Made by a program: the position numbers and the translations under genes | Source: Halanaerobiales bacterium | GTDB lineage: Bacteria > Bacillota_F > Halanaerobiia > Halanaerobiales > DTU029 | Assembly (NCBI GenBank): GCA_016278415.1 | Contig: JADQBV010000284.1 | Location: forward strand, 1-13,939 | Length of the DNA: 13,939 nucleotides | Reading direction: 5' to 3' | Shown: positions 1 through 7,505 of the stretch, piece by piece | How the letters are laid out: each line of letters opens with the position of its first letter | Position numbering within the stretch: the first letter of the stretch is position 1 | Notes under the pieces: generated by a model | Told to the model about the DNA's origin: nothing | Database searches by the model: none | The model's input: only the letters and a program-made list of their open reading frames with translations

Positions 1-160
1 TATGTAATTTTTAGACTTCTATTTTTTAAATTAATCTAATTATAGATAAAAAATCTCTCCATGTCAAATTAACATTTTGTATTTCAGTATTTTTTAGTAT
101 TTAATTTTTCTAAAAATATGCTAATCTAAATATGTGAAATTCTTAATAAATTAATATTTA

Positions 161-184
161 AAAGATGACACTGTTGTCATTTTT
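161..184. promoter_or_regulatory. Inverted repeat upstream of the zinc-ribbon gene (operator or weak terminator)
   Basis: ATGACA (165-170) and TGTCAT (175-180) form a perfect 6-base inverted repeat around CTGT. With one mismatch the arms extend into the flanking A and T runs. It lies about 50 bases before the start at 230, where an operator could sit. The following T run (181-184) would equally allow a weak plus-strand terminator for a gene left of the window. No convincing -35/-10 pair was found with it, so the role is undecided. Confidence 0.3.
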
Positions 185-229
185 AAGCCTTTATAATTAA
201 CTTATAAAATATAAATGGAGGGACTAATT

Positions 230-466
230 ATGGATATGAAACATTGTTTAGCCTGTGGGATGCCTCTTTCTCCCGAAATGGCACATCAAAAAACAGACAA
301 GTTTTGTCAGTATTGTGCTGATGAAAAAGGGGAATTAAAATCAAGGGAAGAATGTCAGGCTGGTATAGCTCATTGGTTACAGGGAATGACTCCTGAAGAT
401 AAAGATGCTGACTATATGCAAAGGGCTGACTATTACTTAAAATCTATGCCTGCCTGGGCAGAGTAA
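230..466 (+). CDS. Small zinc-ribbon protein, 78 aa
   Basis: This is a short soluble protein with a four-cysteine zinc ribbon at its N-terminus: CLAC (C6, C9) and CQYC (C26, C29). It is followed by a helical tail ending in a YYLKSMPAWAE-like motif. The pattern fits the 'putative zinc ribbon domain' family, which also occurs joined to or near AraC/GyrI-type effector proteins. Zinc binding is predicted from the cysteines and the cellular role is unknown. An in-frame ATG at 215 overlaps the SD GGAGGG (217-222), so the start is set at the ATG at 230, 7 bases after the SD. It appears monocistronic, with a converging minus-strand gene downstream and a hairpin at 488-514 between them. Confidence 0.8.
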   Translation: MDMKHCLACGMPLSPEMAHQKTDKFCQYCADEKGELKSREECQAGIAHWLQGMTPEDKDADYMQRADYYLKSMPAWAE

Positions 467-487
467 AACTTAAAAAGAACTTTCTAT

Positions 488-514
488 AATAGCCTATCTT
501 CTATATAGGCTATT
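488..514. terminator. Hairpin between convergent genes, possible bidirectional terminator
   Basis: AATAGCCTAT (488-497) pairs perfectly with ATAGGCTATT (505-514) across a 7-base loop. It lies 21 bases after the zinc-ribbon stop codon and 44 bases beyond the stop of the opposing Uma2 gene, where a shared terminator would be expected. Neither strand has a strong T run after the stem, so termination efficiency is uncertain. Confidence 0.5.
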
Positions 515-538
515 GTAGATATTAAATCTATGCCGAAG

Positions 539-554
539 AATGGTTTAAACCATT
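539..554. repeat. Perfect 16-base palindrome
   Basis: AATGGTTTAAACCATT is fully self-complementary and lies 4 bases past the stop of the minus-strand gene that begins at 559. As RNA it would make a 6-bp stem with a TTAA loop. It could help end either convergent transcript or be a protein-binding site. No function can be assigned. Confidence 0.45.
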
Positions 555-558
555 TAAC

Positions 559-1284
559 TTATTCAAATACATCTGCTATAGCTATAGTTAATCCAGCAAA
601 TACTACAGAAGTGATAAGCTCGGATTTCTCATAAATATTTATCTCTTTTACCTGTTTATTTGCAAATTGATATATACTTACTTGCTCATTTTCTGGATCT
701 ATTATCCAATATTCTTCGATACCTGTTGTCATATACAAATTTAATTTGCGAATTAAATCTTTTTTAGCTGTAGAATCTGATAGAATTTCTACAACCAGAG
801 TAGGTGTACCCAAATAACGCCCTTTTTCATTGATTTTATCCTGATCACAGATAACTACAATGTCAGGCTGAACTATGTTAATATTTATTTCATCTTTATA
901 AAGGGTAATATCAAAGGGGGCTGTTAGAGGTTCACATTCTTTATTCTTAAACCAATTATATAGGTTTCCAAATAACTCCCTCAATACTTTTTGGTGTTTA
1001 TAGAACGGAGAAGCTAATAAGTATATTCTCCCATCTATATACTCATATCGATTATCATCACTATTGTCAATTTCCAGAAACTCCTCATAGCTTACCTTCC
1101 TTTTGTTAATACTATAGTTCAATTCCGGGGCTTCTTCTTTTATAACAGAATCATTATCTTTCTCTTCTTCTTTAATCAACCTGGCAACTTCTTTACCGTT
1201 TTGGGTAATTATTATATCCTCTTCTCCCAATTCCTCAATTAACTTATCAAGACTTTCCTGAACCTTTGAAGTAGGCATCCTCAT
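559..1284 (-). CDS. Phd/YefM-like domain fused to a Uma2-family PD-(D/E)XK nuclease, 241 aa
   Basis: Residues 1-40 resemble a Phd/YefM ('prevent-host-death') antitoxin N-terminal domain, with an amphipathic helix followed by an IIITQNGKEVARLI strand motif. A charged linker (about 40-58) leads to a Uma2/DUF820 domain at about 60-241. Its nuclease-like signatures are RYEYIDG (E81), QPDIVVICD (D141), PTLVVEILSDST (E166), K180 and EYWIIDPENEQVSIY (191-205). Uma2 proteins are predicted restriction-endonuclease-like nucleases of unknown substrate, commonest in cyanobacteria and multicellular or mobile-element-rich bacteria. All expected acidic and lysine positions are present, so the nuclease looks intact. 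The start at 1284 has SD AAGGAG 10 bases upstream and a promoter at 1322-1350. No separate toxin gene is adjacent. Fusion of an antitoxin-type DNA-binding domain to the nuclease is the unusual feature. Confidence 0.85.
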   Translation of the reverse strand: MRMPTSKVQESLDKLIEELGEEDIIITQNGKEVARLIKEEEKDNDSVIKEEAPELNYSINKRKVSYEEFLEIDNSDDNRYEYIDGRIYLLASPFYKHQKVLRELFGNLYNWFKNKECEPLTAPFDITLYKDEININIVQPDIVVICDQDKINEKGRYLGTPTLVVEILSDSTAKKDLIRKLNLYMTTGIEEYWIIDPENEQVSIYQFANKQVKEINIYEKSELITSVVFAGLTIAIADVFE

Positions 1285-1321
1285 AAATACTCAACTCCTT
1301 TTTTAACTTTTTATTATATAT

Positions 1322-1350
1322 ATTATACCTAATTTTATAATAACATTCAA
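1322..1350 (-). promoter_or_regulatory. Sigma-70-type promoter of the Phd-Uma2 gene
   Basis: Read on the minus strand, TTGAAT (1350-1345) and a perfect TATAAT (1327-1322) are separated by exactly 17 bases. Transcription would start near 1315, giving a leader of about 30 bases that carries the SD. The gene is therefore probably transcribed apart from the upstream acetyltransferase. Confidence 0.6.
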
Positions 1351-1386
1351 TATTTTAGCTAATTTATTTTTATTTAGCTAAAATAT
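1350..1386. repeat. 13-base inverted repeat made of two TTAGCTAA palindromes
   Basis: Arms 1350-1362 and 1374-1386 are perfectly complementary across an 11-base loop. Each arm contains TTAGCTAA, itself an 8-base palindrome (1355-1362 and 1374-1381, centres 19 bases apart). The element spans the stop codon of the acetyltransferase gene and abuts the -35 box of the Phd-Uma2 promoter. It could be a terminator hairpin without a U run, or a paired operator. Autorepression by the Phd-like domain is an attractive but untested idea. Confidence 0.5.
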
Positions 1387-2107
1387 GCTGATACCAATAC
1401 TTATAAAGTTCCTTAAACCCAATCTTACTATATAATTTGTTTGCTGGTTTATTATTAATCACCACTTGAAGATATGCTGTTTTTGCAGCATTTTCCTTAG
1501 CAAATCCCAGCATACTATTAATTAAACTTGTCCCATATCCTTTTCCCCTATATTCTTCCGCTACGATTATATCGAATAAACCAAAATAATCTCTTTCTTG
1601 TACTCCTAGACCACAGGCAATCGTTCTATTATTTTTAATAACTTTAAAATAATAATTGTCCACAATACTGTTGTCTAGCATCTTTCCTAAGGTATTTTCT
1701 TGATTTTTATTTAATTTTGATAATTTACTAAAAGACTTAAGCCAGTCACTAGAAAACTGAGATTCAATTACACAATTATTATCTTCCATAGTAATTTCTG
1801 TTAAATCCAGACCTTGAAATGACGTTAAATCTACTTGCTTATATGCTTTTCTTTCTAAGATTATATCTAACTCTACTGGTTTAGATTCTTCAGTCAGCTT
1901 AAAAACCACTGGTAGATTTCTATCTTTAAATAACCCCTCACAATACTCGATCTTTTCTTCAATATTTTCTAGTGATTGATAAAGGGGATTAATAGAATTT
2001 GCCCTCTTTGTATAACCATCTGCAAACCTAATAACCCACCCATCATAAATATAAGTTTGTAATGATGGCCAGGCATTTATAGCTAATTCTTCGTATTTTC
2101 TTATCAT
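1370..2107 (-). CDS. GNAT-family N-acetyltransferase, 245 aa
   Basis: The C-terminal half carries a GNAT fold with the acetyl-CoA pyrophosphate-binding motif EYRGKGYGTSLI (R187, G188, G190, G192), followed by a typical VVINNKPANKLYSKIGFKE segment. The N-terminal half has a family-specific module with NAWPSLQTYIYDGWVIRFA and GYTKRANSINPLY (about residues 11-43). This is found in a set of two-domain bacterial acetyltransferases whose substrate is not known. An upstream in-frame ATG at 2116 directly abuts the SD AAGGGG. The ATG at 2107 is spaced correctly and is preferred. No neighbour suggests a substrate, and the enzyme is presumably cytoplasmic. Confidence 0.85.
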   Translation of the reverse strand: MIRKYEELAINAWPSLQTYIYDGWVIRFADGYTKRANSINPLYQSLENIEEKIEYCEGLFKDRNLPVVFKLTEESKPVELDIILERKAYKQVDLTSFQGLDLTEITMEDNNCVIESQFSSDWLKSFSKLSKLNKNQENTLGKMLDNSIVDNYYFKVIKNNRTIACGLGVQERDYFGLFDIIVAEEYRGKGYGTSLINSMLGFAKENAAKTAYLQVVINNKPANKLYSKIGFKELYKYWYQHILAK

Positions 2108-2257
2108 TAAGTTCATCCCCTTAAATACTTTAATAGAATTTTAGTATGAATATCTGCTTTTTTTCTTTGAATTCACCTCACAGTTTTCTCTTCATAGTAC
2201 TTAATTATATCTAATATTAGCTTTTTAATATCTTTCTACATAAAATTTATTTTCCTC

Positions 2258-2294
2258 CAAAAAATATCCCACTTTATTTATTAAAGTGGGATAT
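2258..2294 (-). terminator. Rho-independent terminator after the AraC-type regulator
   Basis: A perfect 13-bp stem (2282-2294 with 2264-2276) closes a 5-base loop. On the minus strand it is followed by TTTTTT. It lies about 60 bases past the regulator's stop codon and clearly ends that transcript. Confidence 0.88.
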
Positions 2295-2354
2295 CCTAGA
2301 TAGCAAAATATGTAGGAAATATTACCAACGGTTATGAAGATGAACTGTAAATCT

Positions 2355-3233
2355 CTACTTCTTTACGATAGGAATCCAGACTTCCGATTTATAATCTTTA
2401 TCTGATGGATTACCGGGATAATATATCTCCAATTCAGGACCACCAGCATGTTCATATCCAGTTGATGGGAACCACTCCGAATATATACTTTTCCAGACAT
2501 CCTGTATTGCGTCAGGCATAGGACCGATAGCTTCAAATACAGCCCAACTTGCAGCAGGAATAAGTTCTTCCACAAGCTCAATCTCCAATGTTTCCTCGGG
2601 TTTCTGAATAGCTATCATATATGTAAACATACTATCTTCGCCATCAGCTCCAGAATCTCCAGCATCACCCATGCAGATACCCATGACACCTAAGTCACCC
2701 ATCTTAGCAAATAAACTTTCACAGCTACCATCACTATTACATTCATTCCAAAACTCGGGAATACGTTTTAGATTTTCCCCATCCTCTGTCGAAACCCTGA
2801 TACCTTTACCAACAATTTTAAATACCTCTTTCTCAATAATCTTGTAATTCATTCTTTCAGCCCCTTTTAATTGTATTTGAAAGGAAAGACGTGGATATGC
2901 TTTTATTTCTTTTTCAGTTTTGCTAACAATTGATGGACTCACACCATGCAACCTGCTAAAGGCCTTAGAAAACGATTCAGGTGTAGAATACCCATACTTA
3001 AGAGCTACATCAATTACCCTGGATCCTAAAGTCACTAATTCCTGAGCTGCCAAAGTCAACCTTCTCTTTCTCACATATTCAGCTATAGTTACACCTGTTA
3101 CTAAGTGAAACATCCTCTGAAAATGAAATTTTGATAAACAGGCAGTCTTTGCAGCTTCACCTACATTTATATCATTGCAAATATTTTCTTCCAAGTAATC
3201 AATACTCTCATTTAACATCTCCAACCATTCCAT
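2355..3233 (-). CDS. AraC-family regulator with GyrI-like effector-binding domain, 292 aa
   Basis: Residues about 8-105 are an AraC/XylS DNA-binding domain with two helix-turn-helix units: INVGEAAKTACLSKFHFQRMFH (about 22-43, written here as a motif range) and VIDVALKYGYSTPESFSKAF (about 73-92). The C-terminal part (about 127-292) is a GyrI-like/AraC effector-binding (SOUL-type) domain, recognisable from VGKGIRVS, the PEFWNECN segment and the terminal GPELEIYYPGNP motif with its ligand-pocket glutamate. This architecture matches Rob- and TipA-like sensors of small, often hydrophobic molecules. The ATG at 3233 follows SD AAGGGGA with a 6-base gap. An in-frame upstream ATG (3275) has no SD. No efflux pump is adjacent, so its targets are unknown. 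It ends at a strong terminator (2258-2294). Confidence 0.9.
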   Translation of the reverse strand: MEWLEMLNESIDYLEENICNDINVGEAAKTACLSKFHFQRMFHLVTGVTIAEYVRKRRLTLAAQELVTLGSRVIDVALKYGYSTPESFSKAFSRLHGVSPSIVSKTEKEIKAYPRLSFQIQLKGAERMNYKIIEKEVFKIVGKGIRVSTEDGENLKRIPEFWNECNSDGSCESLFAKMGDLGVMGICMGDAGDSGADGEDSMFTYMIAIQKPEETLEIELVEELIPAASWAVFEAIGPMPDAIQDVWKSIYSEWFPSTGYEHAGGPELEIYYPGNPSDKDYKSEVWIPIVKK

Positions 3234-3408
3234 CTTATCTCCCCTTCCAATTACAATAATATCACTTATAACCATTGTAATCCTGTCTTTGTGTGCTTAG
3301 TTAAGACAGATTACTTCTTTTCATATTTTAGTAAATCCATATAAGATTTGCTTATCTAAAAAAGTAAAAATAACACTAAGGTAGCATTTACATATTAACA
3401 AAACAATT

Positions 3409-4182
3409 TTACTCCATTACATATTTGCCAATTGCTAACACCATATTTCTGGGTAATATTTTTACTAGAAAAACCATCATTTTGTTTATTACCCCAGGAA
3501 CAATAATCCTCTTACCTTTCATCAGTCCCTTATATCCTATTCGGGCAACTTCTTCAGCTGACATCATATTTAGACTAGAAATCCTAGCATTAGTCATATT
3601 TGCTTTTTCGAAGAACTCTGTTTTTGTTGCACCAGGACAAAGGGTTGTTACGGTAATACCTGTTCCTTTTAAATCCTTTGAAATACCCTCTGAAAAAGAT
3701 AATACATATGCTTTGGAAGCGCTATAAATTGAATTTAGTGGTACCGGCATAAATGAAGCTGTTGAACCAATATTTAATATCTTACCTTTTTTACCATTTG
3801 CAATCCATTTTTTACTTGCCAGCTTTGTTAATTGTGTCAGTGAAATAATATTTAACTTTAATAAATCTATTTCTTGTTCCAATTCCGTTTTTTGGAATAA
3901 TCCATAGACCTGAGTCCCAGCATTATTTACTATGACATTGATATCTATTGATTTCTTTTCTAACTCATCGAAAATATCACCTGGAGCATCTTGTACACTC
4001 AAGTCTTTTGCAATTATTAATGATTTGGTTTCATATAGTGATTGGAGTTTATTGGCCAATTCCTCCAATTTTTCCTTACGTCGTGCTACTAAAACAAGGT
4101 TATAACTCTTTCTAGCAAAAATTTTAGCAAATTCATATCCTATTCCACTCGATGCACCTGTTATTAAAACAGTCCTTTTCAC
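3409..4182 (-). CDS. Short-chain dehydrogenase/reductase (DltE/YqjQ-like), 257 aa
   Basis: This is a classical SDR-fold NAD(P)-dependent oxidoreductase. It has the cofactor motif TGASSGIG (8-15), VARR after the second strand (basic residues that suggest NADPH preference), NNAG (86-89), the catalytic serine in IGSTAS (S140), YSASK (Y153, K157) and the CPGATKTEF segment. The hydrophobic tail and overall pattern resemble the 'DltE/YqjQ' group of about 260 residues with undefined substrate. An ATG at 4197 overlaps the SD itself (ATGGAGG). The GTG at 4182 lies 8 bases after GGAGG and is preferred, giving MKRTVLITG as N-terminus. It is probably monocistronic. The perfect palindrome ATTCTATAGAAT at 4230-4241 may be part of its control region. 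Confidence 0.88.
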   Translation of the reverse strand: MKRTVLITGASSGIGYEFAKIFARKSYNLVLVARRKEKLEELANKLQSLYETKSLIIAKDLSVQDAPGDIFDELEKKSIDINVIVNNAGTQVYGLFQKTELEQEIDLLKLNIISLTQLTKLASKKWIANGKKGKILNIGSTASFMPVPLNSIYSASKAYVLSFSEGISKDLKGTGITVTTLCPGATKTEFFEKANMTNARISSLNMMSAEEVARIGYKGLMKGKRIIVPGVINKMMVFLVKILPRNMVLAIGKYVME

Positions 4183-4362
4183 AATAGATTCCTCCATTAA
4201 TTTGCTGATAAGATTAGTATTTTTCTTTTATTCTATAGAATCAGATAGTTTAAACCTCACTAATATAAGTGCTAATTAGTAAGGCTTTAAAAATCACAAA
4301 ACATTGTTATGTATAGTTTTGCACAATATTATAGAATATTAGAATTAATTTACTGCCAAGTA

Positions 4363-5154
4363 TTAACTACCATCAAGTAAATCACCTAGACCACCAAGTA
4401 CAGAACCTTCACCCTTGCGTTTACCCCCAAGATTGGGCGCACTCTTAATAATTCTATTGGCTAATCTAGAGAATGGTAAGCTCTGTAGATAGACAGTTCC
4501 AGTACCCCTTAATGTAGCTAAAAACAGACCTTCTCCACCAAAAACCATTGACTTTAGATTGCCGGCCTTCTCTATATCATAGTCTATACCTTCAGTAAAT
4601 CCTACTAAACAACCAGTATCTACTTTAATAGTCTCATTTGCTAAAACTTTTTTGACAATAGTACCGCCAGCATGTAGAAAAGCCTTACCATCACCCTCTA
4701 ATTTCTGGAGTATAAAACCCTCTCCACCAAAGAAACCTGTTCCTAACTTTCTATTCAAAGTAATATCTACCTTAGTACCAAGGGCAGCACATAGAAAAGC
4801 ATCCTTCTGACATGTAAATTTACCATTTGGTATTTCTGATAAATCAAGTACAATTATTCTACCGGGATATGGTGCAGCAAAGGCAACCTTTCTTTTCCCA
4901 ACACCCTGATTTGTAAAATGAGTTATAAAAATAGACTCTCCGGTTATAGCCCTTTTTCCTGCTCCTAATAATTTCCCCATCAAGCCCTGATTTACTTCAG
5001 TACCATCCCCCATTTTGGCTTCAAAACCTATACCATCATCCATCCAATTCATAGCCCCGGCCTCTGCGATAACTGTTTCTTTTGGATCCAATTCTATTTC
5101 TACTACCTGCATGTCATCACCAATTACTTGATAATCGATTTCATGACTTCTCAT
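4363..5154 (-). CDS. AIM24 / TIGR00266-family protein, 263 aa
   Basis: The protein matches the AIM24/TIGR00266 family: a beta-rich fold made of repeated strands, with the hallmarks [68 protein letters not shown] and [28 protein letters not shown]. These motifs are quoted only as landmarks. Its biochemical function is unknown in bacteria; the yeast namesake affects mitochondrial inner-membrane organisation. The glycine-rich tail ([21 protein letters not shown]) is a common feature of the family and may be flexible. Two ATGs (5157, 5154) follow SD GGGGGAG. The second has the better spacing. Length is normal and no neighbour points to a pathway. Confidence 0.88.
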   Translation of the reverse strand: MRSHEIDYQVIGDDMQVVEIELDPKETVIAEAGAMNWMDDGIGFEAKMGDGTEVNQGLMGKLLGAGKRAITGESIFITHFTNQGVGKRKVAFAAPYPGRIIVLDLSEIPNGKFTCQKDAFLCAALGTKVDITLNRKLGTGFFGGEGFILQKLEGDGKAFLHAGGTIVKKVLANETIKVDTGCLVGFTEGIDYDIEKAGNLKSMVFGGEGLFLATLRGTGTVYLQSLPFSRLANRIIKSAPNLGGKRKGEGSVLGGLGDLLDGS

Positions 5155-5481
5155 CATAACTCCCCCTTATTTATGTATTACAGCATTACTGACAATAGTG
5201 AACTAACAGTATTAGCTTGACTTTACGTTGTAATAAATTACTATATTTCTAATTCTTCATATCTTTATTTTTTCCTTCCACAACTATTATATTTATATTT
5301 TTAGAAGTATATAATCATGCAAAAACGCATTTTAATACACTTTCAGTTAAGCATAAATATAAATAATAATTATTACTTATACTATTAAAGGATTTTTTTA
5401 ACTTTTATATAATCTATATATTAGAATACTATTGGCATAACTTAATCATCAAAAAAACACTTTTATAAGGAGGGCTTTAAA
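5155..5481. other. AT-rich divergent intergenic region, 327 bases
   Basis: The region lies between divergently transcribed genes and should carry promoters for both. On the plus strand a TTGACT at 5217-5222 with TATATT at 5242-5247 (19-base spacing) and an isolated TATAAT at 5408-5413 are promoter-like but weak. The SD AAGGAGGG (5467-5474) for the next gene is strong. I found no convincing small ORF or riboswitch. Confidence 0.5.
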
Positions 5482-6609
5482 ATTAATTCTCAAGTGAAAG
5501 AAGCAATTATTAATCGAGACCAGGAATCCATAGTAAATATTTTATCTTCCCTGGAAAGTAATGAGGATTGGTCATTTGTATCCTTTATTGATGAATTATT
5601 ACCTATCATGCTTATGGAGGCTAATTTAAAATATGGAAGTTTCCACACAGTAAAGATGTCCTTGTTTTTGCGCAAACTCTCAACAAAAGGTCATTTTAGT
5701 AAAGAAACTGAAAGGAAATTACTTAGTTTGATTCTTAATAATTTAGTAGAAAGACATTGGGTACTCCTAGAGACTGATACAAGGGCATATAAAGATGATA
5801 AAATATTCGAAAACACAGTTGAGAAAATGATAGATGAACTGCATAATAGCAATGCACATAATGCCTATTACTATTCTACAGGACTATTAAAGAATAATCC
5901 AGAAGACTTGTGTCAGCTCTTACTTGATCTAGGATCAATTCATATACCTGACACCCTTGGACATAGTATTAGTTGTTTCTACCCAGTTATTACAGATATA
6001 TTAAATACAAAACACCCTGCAAACGGTACAGCACTATTTAGTCTAATATCATATTTAAGTCGTTTTGATTATAAAGAAAATACTCTAACCAATAAATTGC
6101 ATAATAAAGAAATAAAAGATTATAATAAATTGCTGAAATTAGCTTCCTCAGGTAAAGGTATAGTAAACCTTCATCATATGATCACCTTTTATATTATGAC
6201 TGAATGGGAAGAAGCGCCGTTTAATAAAGAAAATATTGTACCATATCATATACTGATAGAATGGATAGGTGATAAAAACCTTGATAAAGAGCGGGAAAAG
6301 AAAGTAGATAAGTTAACAAATATTAATAAAGATATTAGTAACTATAGTCAATTTAGCGAGTTATTCTCTCCAAATAACTTAGATGAATCTATTCAAACAT
6401 TAATATATCTACTGCAAACAAAACCAGAGAAGGCGATTGACTGGGTCTTTAGAGTCTATACCGATTATTATACACCAGATTGGGACCCACATTATTTCAC
6501 CAGTCTCTATTGTGCTATCGAGCTATATCGCTCAAGAAATGTAGATAAAACTGCCAGTAAAATGGCAATTTATCAAGCAGTTCAATATTTATTTAAGAGC
6601 ATATCGTAA
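5482..6609 (+). CDS. Hypothetical all-helical protein with an apparent ATT start, 375 aa
   Basis: I do not recognise this family. The sequence is strongly helical, soluble, without signal peptide or membrane segments. Several histidines sit at helix-like positions: SFHTVK, LGHSIS, NLHHMITFY and DPHYF (H55, H161, H231/H232 and H337, counted from the ATT). This loosely recalls helical metal- or cofactor-binding oxygenases such as the questin-oxidase-like group, but the resemblance is weak and I do not claim it. The first canonical codon (GTG, 5494) is 20 bases after the SD AAGGAGGG. An in-frame ATT at 5482 is 8 bases after it and is preferred as start. It is monocistronic, and its 3' end converges with fabG across a 13-bp hairpin. 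Confidence 0.75.
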   Translation: MNSQVKEAIINRDQESIVNILSSLESNEDWSFVSFIDELLPIMLMEANLKYGSFHTVKMSLFLRKLSTKGHFSKETERKLLSLILNNLVERHWVLLETDTRAYKDDKIFENTVEKMIDELHNSNAHNAYYYSTGLLKNNPEDLCQLLLDLGSIHIPDTLGHSISCFYPVITDILNTKHPANGTALFSLISYLSRFDYKENTLTNKLHNKEIKDYNKLLKLASSGKGIVNLHHMITFYIMTEWEEAPFNKENIVPYHILIEWIGDKNLDKEREKKVDKLTNINKDISNYSQFSELFSPNNLDESIQTLIYLLQTKPEKAIDWVFRVYTDYYTPDWDPHYFTSLYCAIELYRSRNVDKTASKMAIYQAVQYLFKSIS

Positions 6610-6617
6610 TTTTTAGT

Positions 6618-6649
6618 AAGAAGGTAATCATGAAATTGATTATCTTCTT
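6618..6649. terminator. Hairpin shared by convergent genes
   Basis: A 13-bp stem (6618-6630 with 6637-6649, one G-T pair) closes a 6-base loop between the plus-strand hypothetical gene and the minus-strand reductase, whose stop codons are 44 bases apart. On the plus strand it is followed by GATTTTA, a weak T run. It is best read as the plus-strand terminator and possibly serves both directions. Confidence 0.65.
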
Positions 6650-6653
6650 GATT

Positions 6654-7403
6654 TTACATGAGCATTCCACCGTCAACATTAATGATTTGCCCAGTTATGT
6701 ATTTAGCTAAATCAGAAACTAAGAACAATACAGCATTTGCCACGTCCTCGGGATTTCCATATAAATTCATTGGTATTTGTGATAACATTTTTTTGGACAC
6801 TTCTTCTGAAAGGACATATGTCATATCAGATTTAATAAATCCAGGTGCTATAGCATTGGCAGTAATTCCACGCTCAGCCAATTCTTTTGCTGTCGTTTTT
6901 GTAAGTCCGATCAAACCAGCTTTAGAGGCAGAATAATTTGCCTGCCCAATATTGCCCATTAACCCAACCACACTTGAGATATTTACAATACTCCCAGAAT
7001 TTTGTCTTAACATACGTTTAGAAACAAATTTAGTACAGATAAAAGCACCTGTAAGGTTAATCTTTAATACCGCTTCCCAATCTACTTGTTTCATCGACAT
7101 TAGACGAGCATCTTTTGTTATACCTGCATTATTAACTAATATATCAATATGTGAAAATTTGTTAATAATCTCTTTTACTACTTTTTTAGTAGATTCCTCT
7201 GAAGATACATCATGTTTTAAAGCTATAGTCTCAACCCCATATTCTTTTGATATTTCCTTTGCTGTGTCTACTGCCATAGGTTCATTAATATCTGTAATAA
7301 CAATCTTAGACTTCTCCTGGGCAAGCTTTTCTGCAATAGCTCTTCCTAATCCACGTGCACTCCCAGTGACTAATGCAACTTTATCTTTTAATCCTAAGTT
7401 CAT
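6654..7403 (-). CDS. fabG: FabG-type 3-oxoacyl-ACP reductase (SDR family), 249 aa
   Basis: This is predicted to reduce 3-oxoacyl thioesters with NADPH. The FabG-like SDR pattern is complete: TGSARGLGRA (14-23), HDVSS, NNAG (91-94), catalytic serine in NISSVVG (S144), YSASK (Y157, K161), and the family features GNIGQANYSASKAG, NAIAPGFIKSDMT and the C-terminal ITGQIINVDGGMLM. Length matches FabG (about 245-250). The ATG at 7403 follows SD AAAGGAGA. A longer frame to 7448 lacks an SD. It is not next to other fatty-acid genes, so it may be a second FabG or a paralogue acting on another oxoacyl or alcohol substrate. A terminator at 7462-7488 separates it from the small gene upstream. Confidence 0.85.
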   Translation of the reverse strand: MNLGLKDKVALVTGSARGLGRAIAEKLAQEKSKIVITDINEPMAVDTAKEISKEYGVETIALKHDVSSEESTKKVVKEIINKFSHIDILVNNAGITKDARLMSMKQVDWEAVLKINLTGAFICTKFVSKRMLRQNSGSIVNISSVVGLMGNIGQANYSASKAGLIGLTKTTAKELAERGITANAIAPGFIKSDMTYVLSEEVSKKMLSQIPMNLYGNPEDVANAVLFLVSDLAKYITGQIINVDGGMLM

Positions 7404-7461
7404 AGTAATTCTCCTTTGCTTTGATAGAATTTTAATAACTACATACACTTTATTTAAATAG

Positions 7462-7488
7462 AAAAAAAGGCCCTGAATTAACGGCCTT
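7462..7488 (-). terminator. Rho-independent terminator of the small membrane-protein gene
   Basis: On the minus strand AAGGCC (7488-7483) pairs with GGCCTT (7472-7467) across a 10-base loop and runs directly into seven T residues (7468-7462). It begins 18 bases after the stop codon of the 59-residue ORF and lies 59 bases before the fabG start. Confidence 0.8.
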
Positions 7489-7505
7489 AATAGGAAAAGT
7501 GGTTT

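Noticed and set aside
2363..2581. 72-codon minus-strand ORF inside the AraC regulator gene
   Set aside because: It overlaps a clear AraC/GyrI coding frame, has no SD and encodes nothing recognisable.
4230..4241. Palindrome ATTCTATAGAAT upstream of the short-chain dehydrogenase
   Set aside because: It is 12 bases and AT-rich, so chance is likely, and no paired promoter boxes support an operator. Mentioned only in the gene entry.
4297..4321. CAAAAC/GTTTTG hairpin with a T run on the minus strand, downstream of the AIM24 gene
   Set aside because: The stem is only 6 bp with five A-T or T-A class pairs dominating and a 13-base loop. Too weak to call a terminator.
6952..7461. 169-codon plus-strand ORF opposite fabG
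   Set aside because: It is antisense to a gene with complete SDR motifs. It is long only because the opposing frame lacks stops and has no SD or family features.
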